A stretch of 64,000 nucleotides of DNA from Bacteroides sp. Lineage in GTDB: Bacteria; Bacteroidota; Bacteroidia; Bacteroidales; Muribaculaceae. Positions 54,101 through 60,960 of the stretch are shown here, one piece after another. Where the stretch lies: positions 73,781 to 137,780 of the forward strand of contig JAAVCH010000031.1 of NCBI GenBank assembly GCA_014802425.1. The letters are read 5' to 3'. Numbering within the stretch: position 1 is the stretch's first letter; every line of letters starts with the position of its first letter. A program made the position numbers and the translations under genes. The notes below the pieces were generated by a model that saw only the letters and a program-made list of their open reading frames with translations, was not told the DNA's origin and searched no databases.

Positions 54101-54203
54101 CCGTCTCGTCGTCGGCCCTTGTGGCGGGGACAGCCGTCGACAGGGTGGTGGCCGCGCCTGCTCCGAGGGCGGTGATCATTCCGAGAAAATACAGTCGTGA
54201 CAT
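51183..54203 (-). CDS. Large secreted adhesin-like protein, paralogue of the 15566-19186 protein
   Basis: This 1006-residue protein has a signal peptide (MSRLYFLGMITALGAGAATT). The module order is jelly-roll 'choice-of-anchor J' (about 35-190, with DDWLITPGLQL), fibronectin-III-like units, a second jelly-roll (about 400-550, ending LLDNIYIGELY), a CARDB-like segment, a third jelly-roll (DDWAISPRLSG .. FIFMVDDVTYEPD), a unit with LLGYNVYRDAERINAEPV, then the tail. The same order, and closely similar third jelly-roll and GYNVYRG unit, occur in the 1206-residue protein. The tail EARIFSADGRAAAV .. PSGVYIALTPQG ends in IRL. Surface adhesion is inferred; no enzyme motif. Confidence 0.87.
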   Translation of the reverse strand: MSRLYFLGMITALGAGAATTLSTAVPATRADDETVYSQDFEAPDALDAMTVINSNNDFKKWEWKNSCAWLQYNGQEPSDDWLITPGLQLTEGFVYKVRFQAWAHIGNAYPERIEVKYGKSATAEGMTGVLLSPTLLTNKEDERQLFECSFTADSDATYYIGFHGISDRDQSGLFLDNIVVSVTRPTVPCAPEDFLVKGDPMGSNRADISFKAPTADMTGAPLESIDRIELLREEELIHTFEHPAPGETLTYTDLGAERGMVTYHAVPYTADGAGMEAFMTAFIGVNTPAPCPSVKVVESSSKPGQVTVSWEEPLTDVDGNPINRELITYEVVERRGYWSQTVIKSDIKGTSYTYQAVPVGDPQEFKQWGVYAYTANGTKHDTRTGNIPVGTPYGAPYAESFADGAPATIVSSDSELETGQWEYYTDETAAGMHAQDGDNGFVGIVTSDTETPASLALGKVSLAGLSSPGLSFYLYNPEGAMGAILDEVDVQVFTAGAWDTILTVALSDLALTDNWNRVMVSLDEFKDKTVQVRFVARVQNGGMILLDNIYIGELYTHNLAATSVAAPAMVKPDTDFKVGVTVANLGTERASGYEVTLMRNGIPVATLPGTPVEVCDEAVVTFTDRVNVAADDVLHYQATVSYDADQNPADNTSRRGSATLQRSLLPAPYSLEAASDGTSVALTWTEPDTTHTDGATVTESFELADSWAIDDVDEWTFIDADGSETVSLQSFTYPGKNEKMAYQVFDRASKPFTTETGFDAVSGTKYLAAFCAASGRNDDWAISPRLSGNAQTVTLNVSSFSAAQGYEYLETFEFLYSTGGTSSDDFKILARVENVPAEWTEYQFLLPEGALYFAIRCVSEDKFIFMVDDVTYEPDVLGGGVTLLGYNVYRDAERINAEPVAATSFTDSAAPAGEHTYVVSAVYSAGESGISNLAVAEVEAGVASIGAEAAGISVDGGRVLYSGPGEARIFSADGRAAAVVASGTGAALPSGVYIALTPQGAVKIRL

Positions 54204-54293
54204 GATGTGGATATGTTTTAGAGGTTAGTGTGTAGGTCGGTGACTTCAGTCGGTGGCTGCCTACGGGCGTCAGCGAGTGACACGTTTCAGTGG

Positions 54294-54324
54294 GCAAAGA
54301 TAATGAAATATTTTGTAAATTTGC
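54294..54324. promoter_or_regulatory. Divergent overlapping promoters
   Basis: Two exact -7 boxes lie within 31 bases on opposite strands: TATCTTTGC on the minus strand (54294-54302) for the gene ending at 54203, and TAAATTTGC on the plus strand (54316-54324) for the glucosaminidase. Good -33 boxes are not obvious for either. Confidence 0.6.
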
Positions 54325-54348
54325 ATTATGAAGCGATTTTTACCAATT

Positions 54349-55239
54349 ATGAAGCGATTCTTAACAATGACTGTGGCGCTGATTCTGGGCCTGGGGGAGG
54401 GCTACTGCGCCGGGCGCGCCAATGCCTATGAGGAATACATCGACCGCTATTCGGGGATGGCCGTGGAGCAGATGCGCGCCTACGGCATACCCGCCTCCAT
54501 CACTCTGGCCCAAGGGCTCCTGGAGAGCGGAGCCGGACGCTCCACGCTGGCCCGCGAGGGCAACAACCATTTCGGGATAAAGTGCCACGCCGACTGGAAG
54601 GGGGACACCATGCTGCGCGACGACGACGCTCCCGACGAATGCTTCCGCGTCTACCTCACGCCCGATGAGTCGTTCAGGGACCACTCCGTCTTCCTGCGCC
54701 GCAAGCGCTACGCCTGCCTTTTCGACCTCGATCCCTCCGACTACTCCGGCTGGGCGCGCGGCCTGAAGCAGTGCGGCTACGCCACTGACCCGCAGTATGC
54801 CGAGCGTCTCATCTCAATCATCGAGCTCTACGGACTCTACAACTTCGACTCCGGCCACATAAAGAGCCTGGAGGAGATAGCCGGATTCATAAGCGGCGAG
54901 CTGATGTCGCGCCATGCCATCCGCCGCAGCCGCGGACTGCACTACGTGATAGCCCGCCCCGGCGACACCTACTCCAAGATAGCCAAAGAGCTGAAGATCG
55001 ACCGCAGGAAACTCCTGACCTACAACGACGCCGAGGCCGACGGTGAGATACGCGCCTGGCAGGAAGTGTATCTTCAGGAGAAGCTCGACGAGGCTCCGGC
55101 CGGCGTCAGCAAGGCCACAGTCGGTGCCGACGAGAGCTTCCACTCGCTCGCCCAGCGCTTCGGGATGCGCCTGGCCCGCCTGCGCGAGCTGAATCCGGGT
55201 GTGAAGGATGCCCCGGGGAGCGTGCTGCGCCTGCGATGA
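54349..55239 (+). CDS. Exported glucosaminidase (GH73/FlgJ-like) with LysM domains
   Basis: This is a predicted peptidoglycan hydrolase that cleaves the glycan strands of the cell wall. From the ATG at 54349 it has 296 residues; an ATG at 54328 lies at the predicted transcript start, so it is unlikely. The signal segment MTVALILGLGEGYCAG is followed by the glucosaminidase core GIPASITLAQGLLESGAGRS, with the catalytic glutamate in this stretch, and NNHFGIKCHADW. The C-terminal half has two LysM-like modules (HYVIARPGDTYSKIAKELKI and a weaker ADESFHSLAQRFGMRLARL). The architecture matches Bacteroidales exported muramidase-like proteins. No T9SS tail is present, so it is likely periplasmic or outer-membrane associated. 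Confidence 0.93.
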   Translation: MKRFLTMTVALILGLGEGYCAGRANAYEEYIDRYSGMAVEQMRAYGIPASITLAQGLLESGAGRSTLAREGNNHFGIKCHADWKGDTMLRDDDAPDECFRVYLTPDESFRDHSVFLRRKRYACLFDLDPSDYSGWARGLKQCGYATDPQYAERLISIIELYGLYNFDSGHIKSLEEIAGFISGELMSRHAIRRSRGLHYVIARPGDTYSKIAKELKIDRRKLLTYNDAEADGEIRAWQEVYLQEKLDEAPAGVSKATVGADESFHSLAQRFGMRLARLRELNPGVKDAPGSVLRLR

Positions 55240-55292
55240 GCCGAAAATCATGTGAAAGTATCATAATTTTATGAAAAATATAGGCCCCTCTA

Positions 55293-55324
55293 TTGCGGGA
55301 GCCGTGGAAAATTGATATATTTGC
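55293..55324 (+). promoter_or_regulatory. Promoter of tRNA-Arg
   Basis: TTG (55293-55295), 20 bases, TATATTTGC (55316-55324, exact). The transcript would start near 55331, about 80 bases before the tRNA, and may also read into the M6 protease gene. Confidence 0.7.
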
Positions 55325-55409
55325 GGATAGATACCGGCCTGGCACCCCGGGCGCGGCCTGCGGCGGCATGTCCGCCGACGGCTCCCGAGGTAAGGCGAAA
55401 GTCACGCAT

Positions 55410-55481
55410 GCCTCTGTAGTTCAACGGATAGAATAGAAGTTTCCTAAACTTTAGATAGGAGTTCGATTCTCCTCGGAGGTA
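55410..55481 (+). tRNA. tRNA-Arg (anticodon CCT)
   Basis: The 72-base sequence forms a cloverleaf with acceptor arms GCCTCTG and CGGAGGT and discriminator A. The anticodon arm AAGTTTCCTAAACTT has anticodon CCT, which reads AGG. The T arm is AGGAGTTCGATTCTCCT. CCA is not encoded. It lies between the glucosaminidase and M6 protease genes. Confidence 0.95.
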
Positions 55482-55515
55482 CTATTTTTACTACCATATA
55501 CTTCATAGACGTTTT

Positions 55516-57612
55516 ATGAGACTTTCAAGATTTTTCACCTATACGGCTCTCGCGGCCTTTCCACTGCTCGCGACGGCGCGTCCGGCCTCGCCGCGGGTGC
55601 TCCAGCACGTCAATCCTGACGGCTCCAAGGTAGAATACCGCATACACGGCGACGAGTACTTCAGCTACATGACCGACGCCGAAAACTCCACCATCCTCGA
55701 ATACAAGGGACTCAAGGAACTGCGTCCGGCCATGCGCCACGGCCAGGTGCTCGTGTGCAACGACGCCAACGTCGACATGCTCCGCGCCGAGCAGGCACCC
55801 ATCATCTCCGAGCGCACCGCGACGGGGACCAACGAGCGTGTGTCCCGCATGGCGGCGCTGACCCTCGAGGGACGCTCCACCTATCCCACCGAGGGTGAGG
55901 TACACGGCCTCGTGGTGCTCGTCAACTTCAAGGACAGGAAATTCTCCATCGACAATCCCGCCGAGCAGTTCAACCGCCTCTGCAATGAGGAGGGATACTC
56001 CGACTTCGATGCCAAAGGCTCTGCCAGAGACTATTACATCGCATCGTCCAACGGTAAGTTCAAGCCGGTGTTCGACGTCGTAGGTCCCGTGGAGCTCGAT
56101 TCCGAGGCTGCATGGTACAACGGCTATGACATATATGAAGAATACACCAACGCCGGCATGACCCCTCCCAGCGGAGCGGGACGCAACTACCGCATGGGCT
56201 ACCTGGTGAAGGAGGCCGTGGAGAAGCTTGATCCCACAGTCGATTTCTCCAAGTACGACTATGACGACGACGGCGTGATCGACAACATCTTCTTCTTCTA
56301 CGCCGGTTTCGGCCAGGCCGACGGTGGCGACCAGACCACAATCTGGCCCCATCAGGGCGAGTACACCACCTTCATGCGTGTGTTCGGACTCCCCGAGGTA
56401 AAGGTCGACGGCAAGAAGCTGGCCACCTATGCCTGCTCCAACGAACTCGACGGATTCCATAAGACATCCCCGACTCCGTATCTCGACGGCATCGGCGCAT
56501 TCTGCCACGAGTACGGCCACGTGCTCGGCCTCCCCGACCTCTACGAGACCAACTACGCCGGCACCGTCACCACGCCCGGCGCATACACCGTAATGGACTC
56601 CGGCTCCTACAACGACGGCTCGACACGCCCCCCGTTGTTCTCGGCCTACGAGCAGTGGGTCTGCAACTGGCTTGAGTTCGACGACAACACCGGCGACGCC
56701 GAGGACGTGACCCTCGTGCCCCGCACACGCGAAGGCAACAACGCCGTGCGCCTGCGCATACGCCAGCCCGGCGGAAGCTACTACCAGGAATACTTCGTGC
56801 TCGAATCCCGCAAGCAGGAGGGCTGGGACTACGCCATGCCCCAGCACGGAATGTTAATATGGCGCATCAACTACGCCCGCGGCACATGGAACAGCAACAA
56901 GGTCAACACCGGCTCATGCAACGTGGAGCTGATCAAGACTCCTTCAGGCCTTGTGTCCTGGCCCGGAACCTACAGCGACGAGAACTGGATCTATCCCTCG
57001 ATGAACATACTCGTGCCCGCAAAGACCAACCGCGCGATGGACACCGTGATAAGCGACATAGCCGTCGACGAAGAGACCGGCAACGTGACCTTCGGCCTCA
57101 ACAAATACGAGCAGGGATATGAGCGCACAGTGCTCCACGACACTCCGACTTCCGACAAGAACGACCGCACCATCACGTTCACGTGGGATCCCGTAGACGG
57201 CGCCACAGGCTACGCCCTTACCGTCTACCGCACCAACAACTACGGCAGCAAATTCTATATCGGCGGCATGAACGAGTTCAAGGTGGGCAACCTCACCGAA
57301 TACACCGTGCGCGGCCTCACCTCCGCCAACATGAACCAGGAGCTCACGGCCTATGTCCGTGTCTACGACCCGCTTCCCTCCGGCTCCCTCTCCAACACGC
57401 TGACATTCGTGCCGGCCGAGCTGGGTGACTCCGGCGTGGAGGACATCGTGGCCGAAATCCCCGTAGTCTACGGCGGCAAGGGCTGCGTGGTGGCTCCCGA
57501 CGACGCCCGCGTCTACAACCTTTCCGGCATGGAGACAGGCCGCGAAAACCTCGCCCCCGGCGTCTACATCGTAGTCACTTCCGGCGTCCGCGCCAAGGTG
57601 ACGGTACGCTGA
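55516..57612 (+). CDS. Secreted M6-family metalloprotease with T9SS-type tail
   Basis: This 698-residue exported zinc protease is a paralogue of the one at 42407-44137. It has a signal peptide (MRLSRFFTYTALAAFPLLA) and a propeptide-like region with PEVKV. The catalytic motif HEYGHVLGLPD (His331, His335, Asp341) is followed by VMDSGSYNDGSTRPPLFSAY, the same context as its paralogue. A fibronectin-III-like domain (FTWDPVDGATGYALTVYRTN) precedes the tail ARVYNLSGMETGRENLAPGV .. KVTVR. The upstream gene is tRNA-Arg. Proteolysis of host, diet or bacterial proteins at the cell surface is inferred from the family and the sorting tail. Confidence 0.94.
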   Translation: MRLSRFFTYTALAAFPLLATARPASPRVLQHVNPDGSKVEYRIHGDEYFSYMTDAENSTILEYKGLKELRPAMRHGQVLVCNDANVDMLRAEQAPIISERTATGTNERVSRMAALTLEGRSTYPTEGEVHGLVVLVNFKDRKFSIDNPAEQFNRLCNEEGYSDFDAKGSARDYYIASSNGKFKPVFDVVGPVELDSEAAWYNGYDIYEEYTNAGMTPPSGAGRNYRMGYLVKEAVEKLDPTVDFSKYDYDDDGVIDNIFFFYAGFGQADGGDQTTIWPHQGEYTTFMRVFGLPEVKVDGKKLATYACSNELDGFHKTSPTPYLDGIGAFCHEYGHVLGLPDLYETNYAGTVTTPGAYTVMDSGSYNDGSTRPPLFSAYEQWVCNWLEFDDNTGDAEDVTLVPRTREGNNAVRLRIRQPGGSYYQEYFVLESRKQEGWDYAMPQHGMLIWRINYARGTWNSNKVNTGSCNVELIKTPSGLVSWPGTYSDENWIYPSMNILVPAKTNRAMDTVISDIAVDEETGNVTFGLNKYEQGYERTVLHDTPTSDKNDRTITFTWDPVDGATGYALTVYRTNNYGSKFYIGGMNEFKVGNLTEYTVRGLTSANMNQELTAYVRVYDPLPSGSLSNTLTFVPAELGDSGVEDIVAEIPVVYGGKGCVVAPDDARVYNLSGMETGRENLAPGVYIVVTSGVRAKVTVR

Positions 57613-57622
57613 TTCCGATCAC

Positions 57623-57647
57623 TCCCGCCCTCCCGGTGAGGGCGGGA
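57623..57647 (+). terminator. Hairpin after the M6 protease gene
   Basis: Arms TCCCGCCCTC and GAGGGCGGGA form a 10-bp stem, 10 bases after the stop codon. No strong T run follows. Confidence 0.65.
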
Positions 57648-57682
57648 AATACATAACAAACTAAAAAAAGTGCCCGAAGATG

Positions 57683-57713
57683 TTGGTAAATATCAAGAAA
57701 CTAACTAACTTTG
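57683..57713 (+). promoter_or_regulatory. Promoter of the DUF177-rpmF-fabH cluster
   Basis: TTG (57683-57685), 20 bases, TAACTTTG (57706-57713). The predicted transcript start near 57720 lies 22 bases before the GTG start codon. Confidence 0.65.
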
Positions 57714-57741
57714 TGGCGCTTTTTAAATTTATTGGATAATT

Positions 57742-58260
57742 GTGGGAAAATTTACGGCATATAAGGTACAGCTCGCCCAGCTGAAAGACGGACATTATGA
57801 GCAGGATTTCGTGATCGACACGGAATTCTTCAAGAACATGGAGCGCACCGACATACATCGTGCCGATGTAAAGGTGCACCTCGACCTTGAGAAGAAGCAC
57901 GACGCCTACGACTGCACGTTCCACTGCAAGGGCGTGGTGGAAGTGCCCTGCGACCGTTGCCTCGACCCGCTTGAAATCGAAATCGACGCCGACTACCACA
58001 TCATCGTCAAGTACGGCGAGTCCTACAACGACGAGAGCGACGAGATCTTGATTATACCGGAAAGCAACACCTACCTCAATGTGGCCTACATGCTCTACGA
58101 CACCATCGTGCTCTGCATCCCCCTGAGGCACGTGCATCCGATGGGCAAGTGCAACCGCGCAATGGCCGCAGCCCTGAGCAAGCATAAATCAGGTGGCGAC
58201 GACGATGCCGACGACATCGACATGGACGCCGACGACATCGACATCCCCGCCGACGACTGA
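57742..58260 (+). CDS. DUF177/YceD-family protein
   Basis: This 172-residue cytosolic protein belongs to the DUF177 (YceD) family, whose gene almost always precedes rpmF, as it does here. The family signature VPCDRCLDPLEI is present near residue 72. Members are linked to 23S rRNA accumulation in plants and E. coli, so a role in large-subunit assembly is likely but only inferred. The start is GTG at 57742, giving MGKFTAYKVQLAQL. The C-terminus is very acidic, with repeats of DDADDIDMD type. It is followed after 92 bases by rpmF and then by fabH. Confidence 0.93.
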   Translation: MGKFTAYKVQLAQLKDGHYEQDFVIDTEFFKNMERTDIHRADVKVHLDLEKKHDAYDCTFHCKGVVEVPCDRCLDPLEIEIDADYHIIVKYGESYNDESDEILIIPESNTYLNVAYMLYDTIVLCIPLRHVHPMGKCNRAMAAALSKHKSGGDDDADDIDMDADDIDIPADD

Positions 58261-58352
58261 AAAACCCATCCCGCCCCGCACCACTGCCCCGCGCACGGCG
58301 CTTCTCCCACGGGCGGACCCGGAATAAAAAATAACTAAAAGTACATAGAAAA

Positions 58353-58541
58353 ATGGCACATCCTAAACGTAGACAATCGCACACCAGAACTGCGAAACGC
58401 CGCACACACGACAAAGCCCTTATCCCCACCCTGGCCATCTGCCCCAACTGCGGAGCCTGGCACATGTATCACTACGTATGCGGCGAATGCGGATACTATC
58501 GCGGCAAACTCGTGATCGATAAGAACGCAGTGGTGCTCTGA
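58353..58541 (+). CDS. rpmF: 50S ribosomal protein L32
   Basis: This 62-residue ribosomal protein sits near the peptide exit and tRNA region of the large subunit. It has the conserved N-terminus MAHPKRRQSHTRTAKRRTHDK and the zinc-ribbon pattern with CPNCG and CGECG. The length is normal. It lies between the DUF177 gene and fabH, the standard order in many bacteria. Confidence 0.97.
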   Translation: MAHPKRRQSHTRTAKRRTHDKALIPTLAICPNCGAWHMYHYVCGECGYYRGKLVIDKNAVVL

Positions 58542-58639
58542 GAGACACACCTGCTGGCATAAGTCCATAACCCGTAACCCCCGCCCGATGGGGGGCTGAA
58601 ACCCCGGCGGCCTAAACCCCCGCCGGGTATATTTACATT

Positions 58640-59635
58640 ATGCAAAACGCAATTATTACCGGCATAGCATCCTACGTGCCCGACGACATCCTCGACAATG
58701 AGATGCTCTCGAAGATGGTGGACACCAACGACGAGTGGATCACCACACGCGTCGGCATCAAGGAGCGCCGCATCCTCCACGACGAAGGAAAGGGCTCCGG
58801 ATACCTGGGCACAAAGGCCGTGCAGAAGCTCCTGGCCGAGACGGGCACCGAGCCCGGGGAGGTCGAGCTGCTCATCTGCGCCACTTCCAATCCCGACTAC
58901 CGCTTCCCTTCTACGGCCAGCGTAATACTCCATGAGTCAGGACTCACCAACGCCTACGGCTATGACATCCAGGCCGCATGCGCAGGATTCATCGTCACGA
59001 TGCAGGCCGCCCGCGCCTATATCCAGGCCGGCCTCTACAGGAAGATAGTGGTGGTATGCGCCGAGAAGATGTCGAGCATGACCGATTACGAGGACCGCGC
59101 CACATGCCCCCTCTTCGGCGACGCCGCCGCAGCCGTGCTCATCGAGCCTTATGACGGCGATGACCTCGGAGTGATCGACGGCGAGTTCCATGTCGACGGC
59201 AACGGACTCCCGCACCTGCTCATGAAGGCCGGCGGAAGCGTGAAGCCGGCGTCGCACGCCACAGTCGATGCCCGCGAGCACTATATCTACCAGGAGGGAC
59301 GCGCGGTCTACAAGCACGCCGTCAGCGATATGCTCTCGTCGTCGCAGAATGTGATGCGCCGCAACAACCTCAGCGTCGACGACATCGACTGGTTCGTGCC
59401 CCATCAGGCCAACCTGCGTATCATCGAGGCCGTGGGCGGACGCATCAAGGTGCCCCAGGAGAAGGTGCTCGTAAATATCCAGCACTACGGCAATACGTCG
59501 GCCGCCTCGATTCCCCTTTGTCTCGACGAGTACAAGAAGCGTCTCCATAAAGGCGACAAAATCGTGATGACGGCCTTCGGCGCCGGATTCACATGGGGTG
59601 CGATGTACCTCATCTGGGCCTACGATCCCGAATGA
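58640..59635 (+). CDS. fabH: 3-oxoacyl-ACP synthase III
   Basis: This 331-residue condensing enzyme starts fatty acid chains by joining an acyl-CoA to malonyl-ACP. The active-site cysteine is in IQAACAGFIVTMQA (Cys114). The histidine and asparagine of the triad are in WFVPHQANLRIIEAVG and HYGNTSAASIPL. The GAGFTWGAM end motif is also present. Length is normal. It follows rpmF by 98 bases, and a G+C-rich hairpin sits in that gap. The class (straight or branched starter) cannot be told from sequence alone; the branched 2-oxoacid oxidoreductase elsewhere in this window could supply isobutyryl-CoA. Confidence 0.97.
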   Translation: MQNAIITGIASYVPDDILDNEMLSKMVDTNDEWITTRVGIKERRILHDEGKGSGYLGTKAVQKLLAETGTEPGEVELLICATSNPDYRFPSTASVILHESGLTNAYGYDIQAACAGFIVTMQAARAYIQAGLYRKIVVVCAEKMSSMTDYEDRATCPLFGDAAAAVLIEPYDGDDLGVIDGEFHVDGNGLPHLLMKAGGSVKPASHATVDAREHYIYQEGRAVYKHAVSDMLSSSQNVMRRNNLSVDDIDWFVPHQANLRIIEAVGGRIKVPQEKVLVNIQHYGNTSAASIPLCLDEYKKRLHKGDKIVMTAFGAGFTWGAMYLIWAYDPE

Positions 59636-59666
59636 CGCCGCCCCGGCTCCCTCTGAAACGTCCAAG

Positions 59667-59707
59667 TCCGGCTCCGCAGTCTCCCCCCGGGGGAGTGCGG
59701 AGCCGGA
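59667..59707 (+). terminator. Terminator-like hairpin after fabH
   Basis: Arms TCCGGCTCCGCA (59667-59678) and TGCGGAGCCGGA (59696-59707) pair perfectly, with a further C/G-rich inner stem. It ends about 70 bases after the fabH stop codon. Confidence 0.7.
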
Positions 59708-59822
59708 TTCCGTTTCGACTCTCTCCGGAGAGAGCAGTGTGATTCCGTTTCGACTCTCGGCGAAGGAGGCGGATTCCGTTCATCCCCGGGAGATAAAACC
59801 TAATGACGGATTCCCGCGTTAT

Positions 59823-59861
59823 AGAATTGTACCGTATATAACCCAAGAATTGTACAGTATA
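59823..59861 (+). repeat. 16-bp direct repeat upstream of era
   Basis: AGAATTGTACCGTATA (59823-59838) and AGAATTGTACAGTATA (59846-59861) differ at one base and are spaced 23 bases apart, 41 bases before the era start codon. They could be a paired operator. Confidence 0.45.
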
Positions 59862-59901
59862 ATAATCCAAGATTAAAGAAATAAAACAATACAGTCCGTA
59901 T

Positions 59902-60849
59902 ATGGAAAACACAGAAAACACCAATGCAGCCGTCAATGCCGACGCCGCCACCCCCGAAATCAACCCCGGCCACAAGGCAGGCTTCGTCAACATTGTCGGA
60001 AACCCCAATGTAGGTAAATCAACGCTGATGAACGACCTCGTCGGCGAACGCATATCCATCATCACCAATAAGGCCCAGACCACACGCCACCGCATCATGG
60101 GCATCGTCAATACGCCCGACTATCAGATCGTCTACTCCGACACTCCGGGCGTCCTCAAGCCCAAATACCGCCTTCAGGAGTCGATGCTCGAATTCTCCGA
60201 AGGCGCCCTTACCGATGCCGACGTGCTCCTTTACGTCACCGACGTGGTGGAGGACCCCGAAAAGAACTCCGACTACCTTGACCGGGTGGCCAAGGAAAAG
60301 ATACCCGTGCTGCTCGTGATCAATAAAGTCGACCTCCTCAAGGGCAACGAACAGCTCGAAGAGCTTATCGCCCGTTGGAAGACACGCCTTCCCAATTCCG
60401 AGATCTTCCCGACTTCGGCCACGGAGCATTTCAATGTCGACAACCTCAAGGCCCGTATCGTGGAGCTCCTCCCCGTAGCCGCCCCTTACTTCGGCAAGGA
60501 CGCACTGACCGACAAGCCCGCCCGCTTCTTCGTCACTGAAATCGTGCGCGAGAAGCTCCTCCAGAACTATGACAAGGAGATACCTTACAGCACGGAAGTA
60601 GTGGTGGAGAAATTCGACGAGAAGGAGGGAGCCATCCATATCATGGCCGTGATCTATGTGGAGCGCGACTCGCAGAAAGGCATCATCATCGGCAAGGGTG
60701 GTGAGAAAATCAAGAAAGTGGGCATCGAGGCCCGCCACGACATCGAGACATTCTTCGGCAAGAAAGTCTATCTCGAAATCTTCGTGAAGGTGGAGAAGGA
60801 CTGGCGCAACCGCGAGAACAAACTCAAAGCCTTCGGCTATATCGACTGA
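59902..60849 (+). CDS. era: GTPase Era
   Basis: This 315-residue GTPase binds 16S rRNA and acts in small-subunit maturation. The G1 motif GNPNVGKST lies near residues 33-41, the G3 DTPG and G4 NKVD follow, and the C-terminal KH domain is visible with GIIIGKGGEKIKKVG. The N-terminal 20 or so residues (ENTENTNAAVNADAATPEI) are a variable extension. The length is typical. It is followed by der after 111 bases, the order common in Bacteroidales. Confidence 0.97.
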   Translation: MENTENTNAAVNADAATPEINPGHKAGFVNIVGNPNVGKSTLMNDLVGERISIITNKAQTTRHRIMGIVNTPDYQIVYSDTPGVLKPKYRLQESMLEFSEGALTDADVLLYVTDVVEDPEKNSDYLDRVAKEKIPVLLVINKVDLLKGNEQLEELIARWKTRLPNSEIFPTSATEHFNVDNLKARIVELLPVAAPYFGKDALTDKPARFFVTEIVREKLLQNYDKEIPYSTEVVVEKFDEKEGAIHIMAVIYVERDSQKGIIIGKGGEKIKKVGIEARHDIETFFGKKVYLEIFVKVEKDWRNRENKLKAFGYID

Positions 60850-60960
60850 CCCGCCTCCGTTCCTCCGGGCTGGCCCCATCCGGCCCTCGGCCCGATTCCT
60901 AAAGATTGATGAAATCGGATTCCCATCCGATTTTGGACTTATAAAAAACTGAACACGCTA

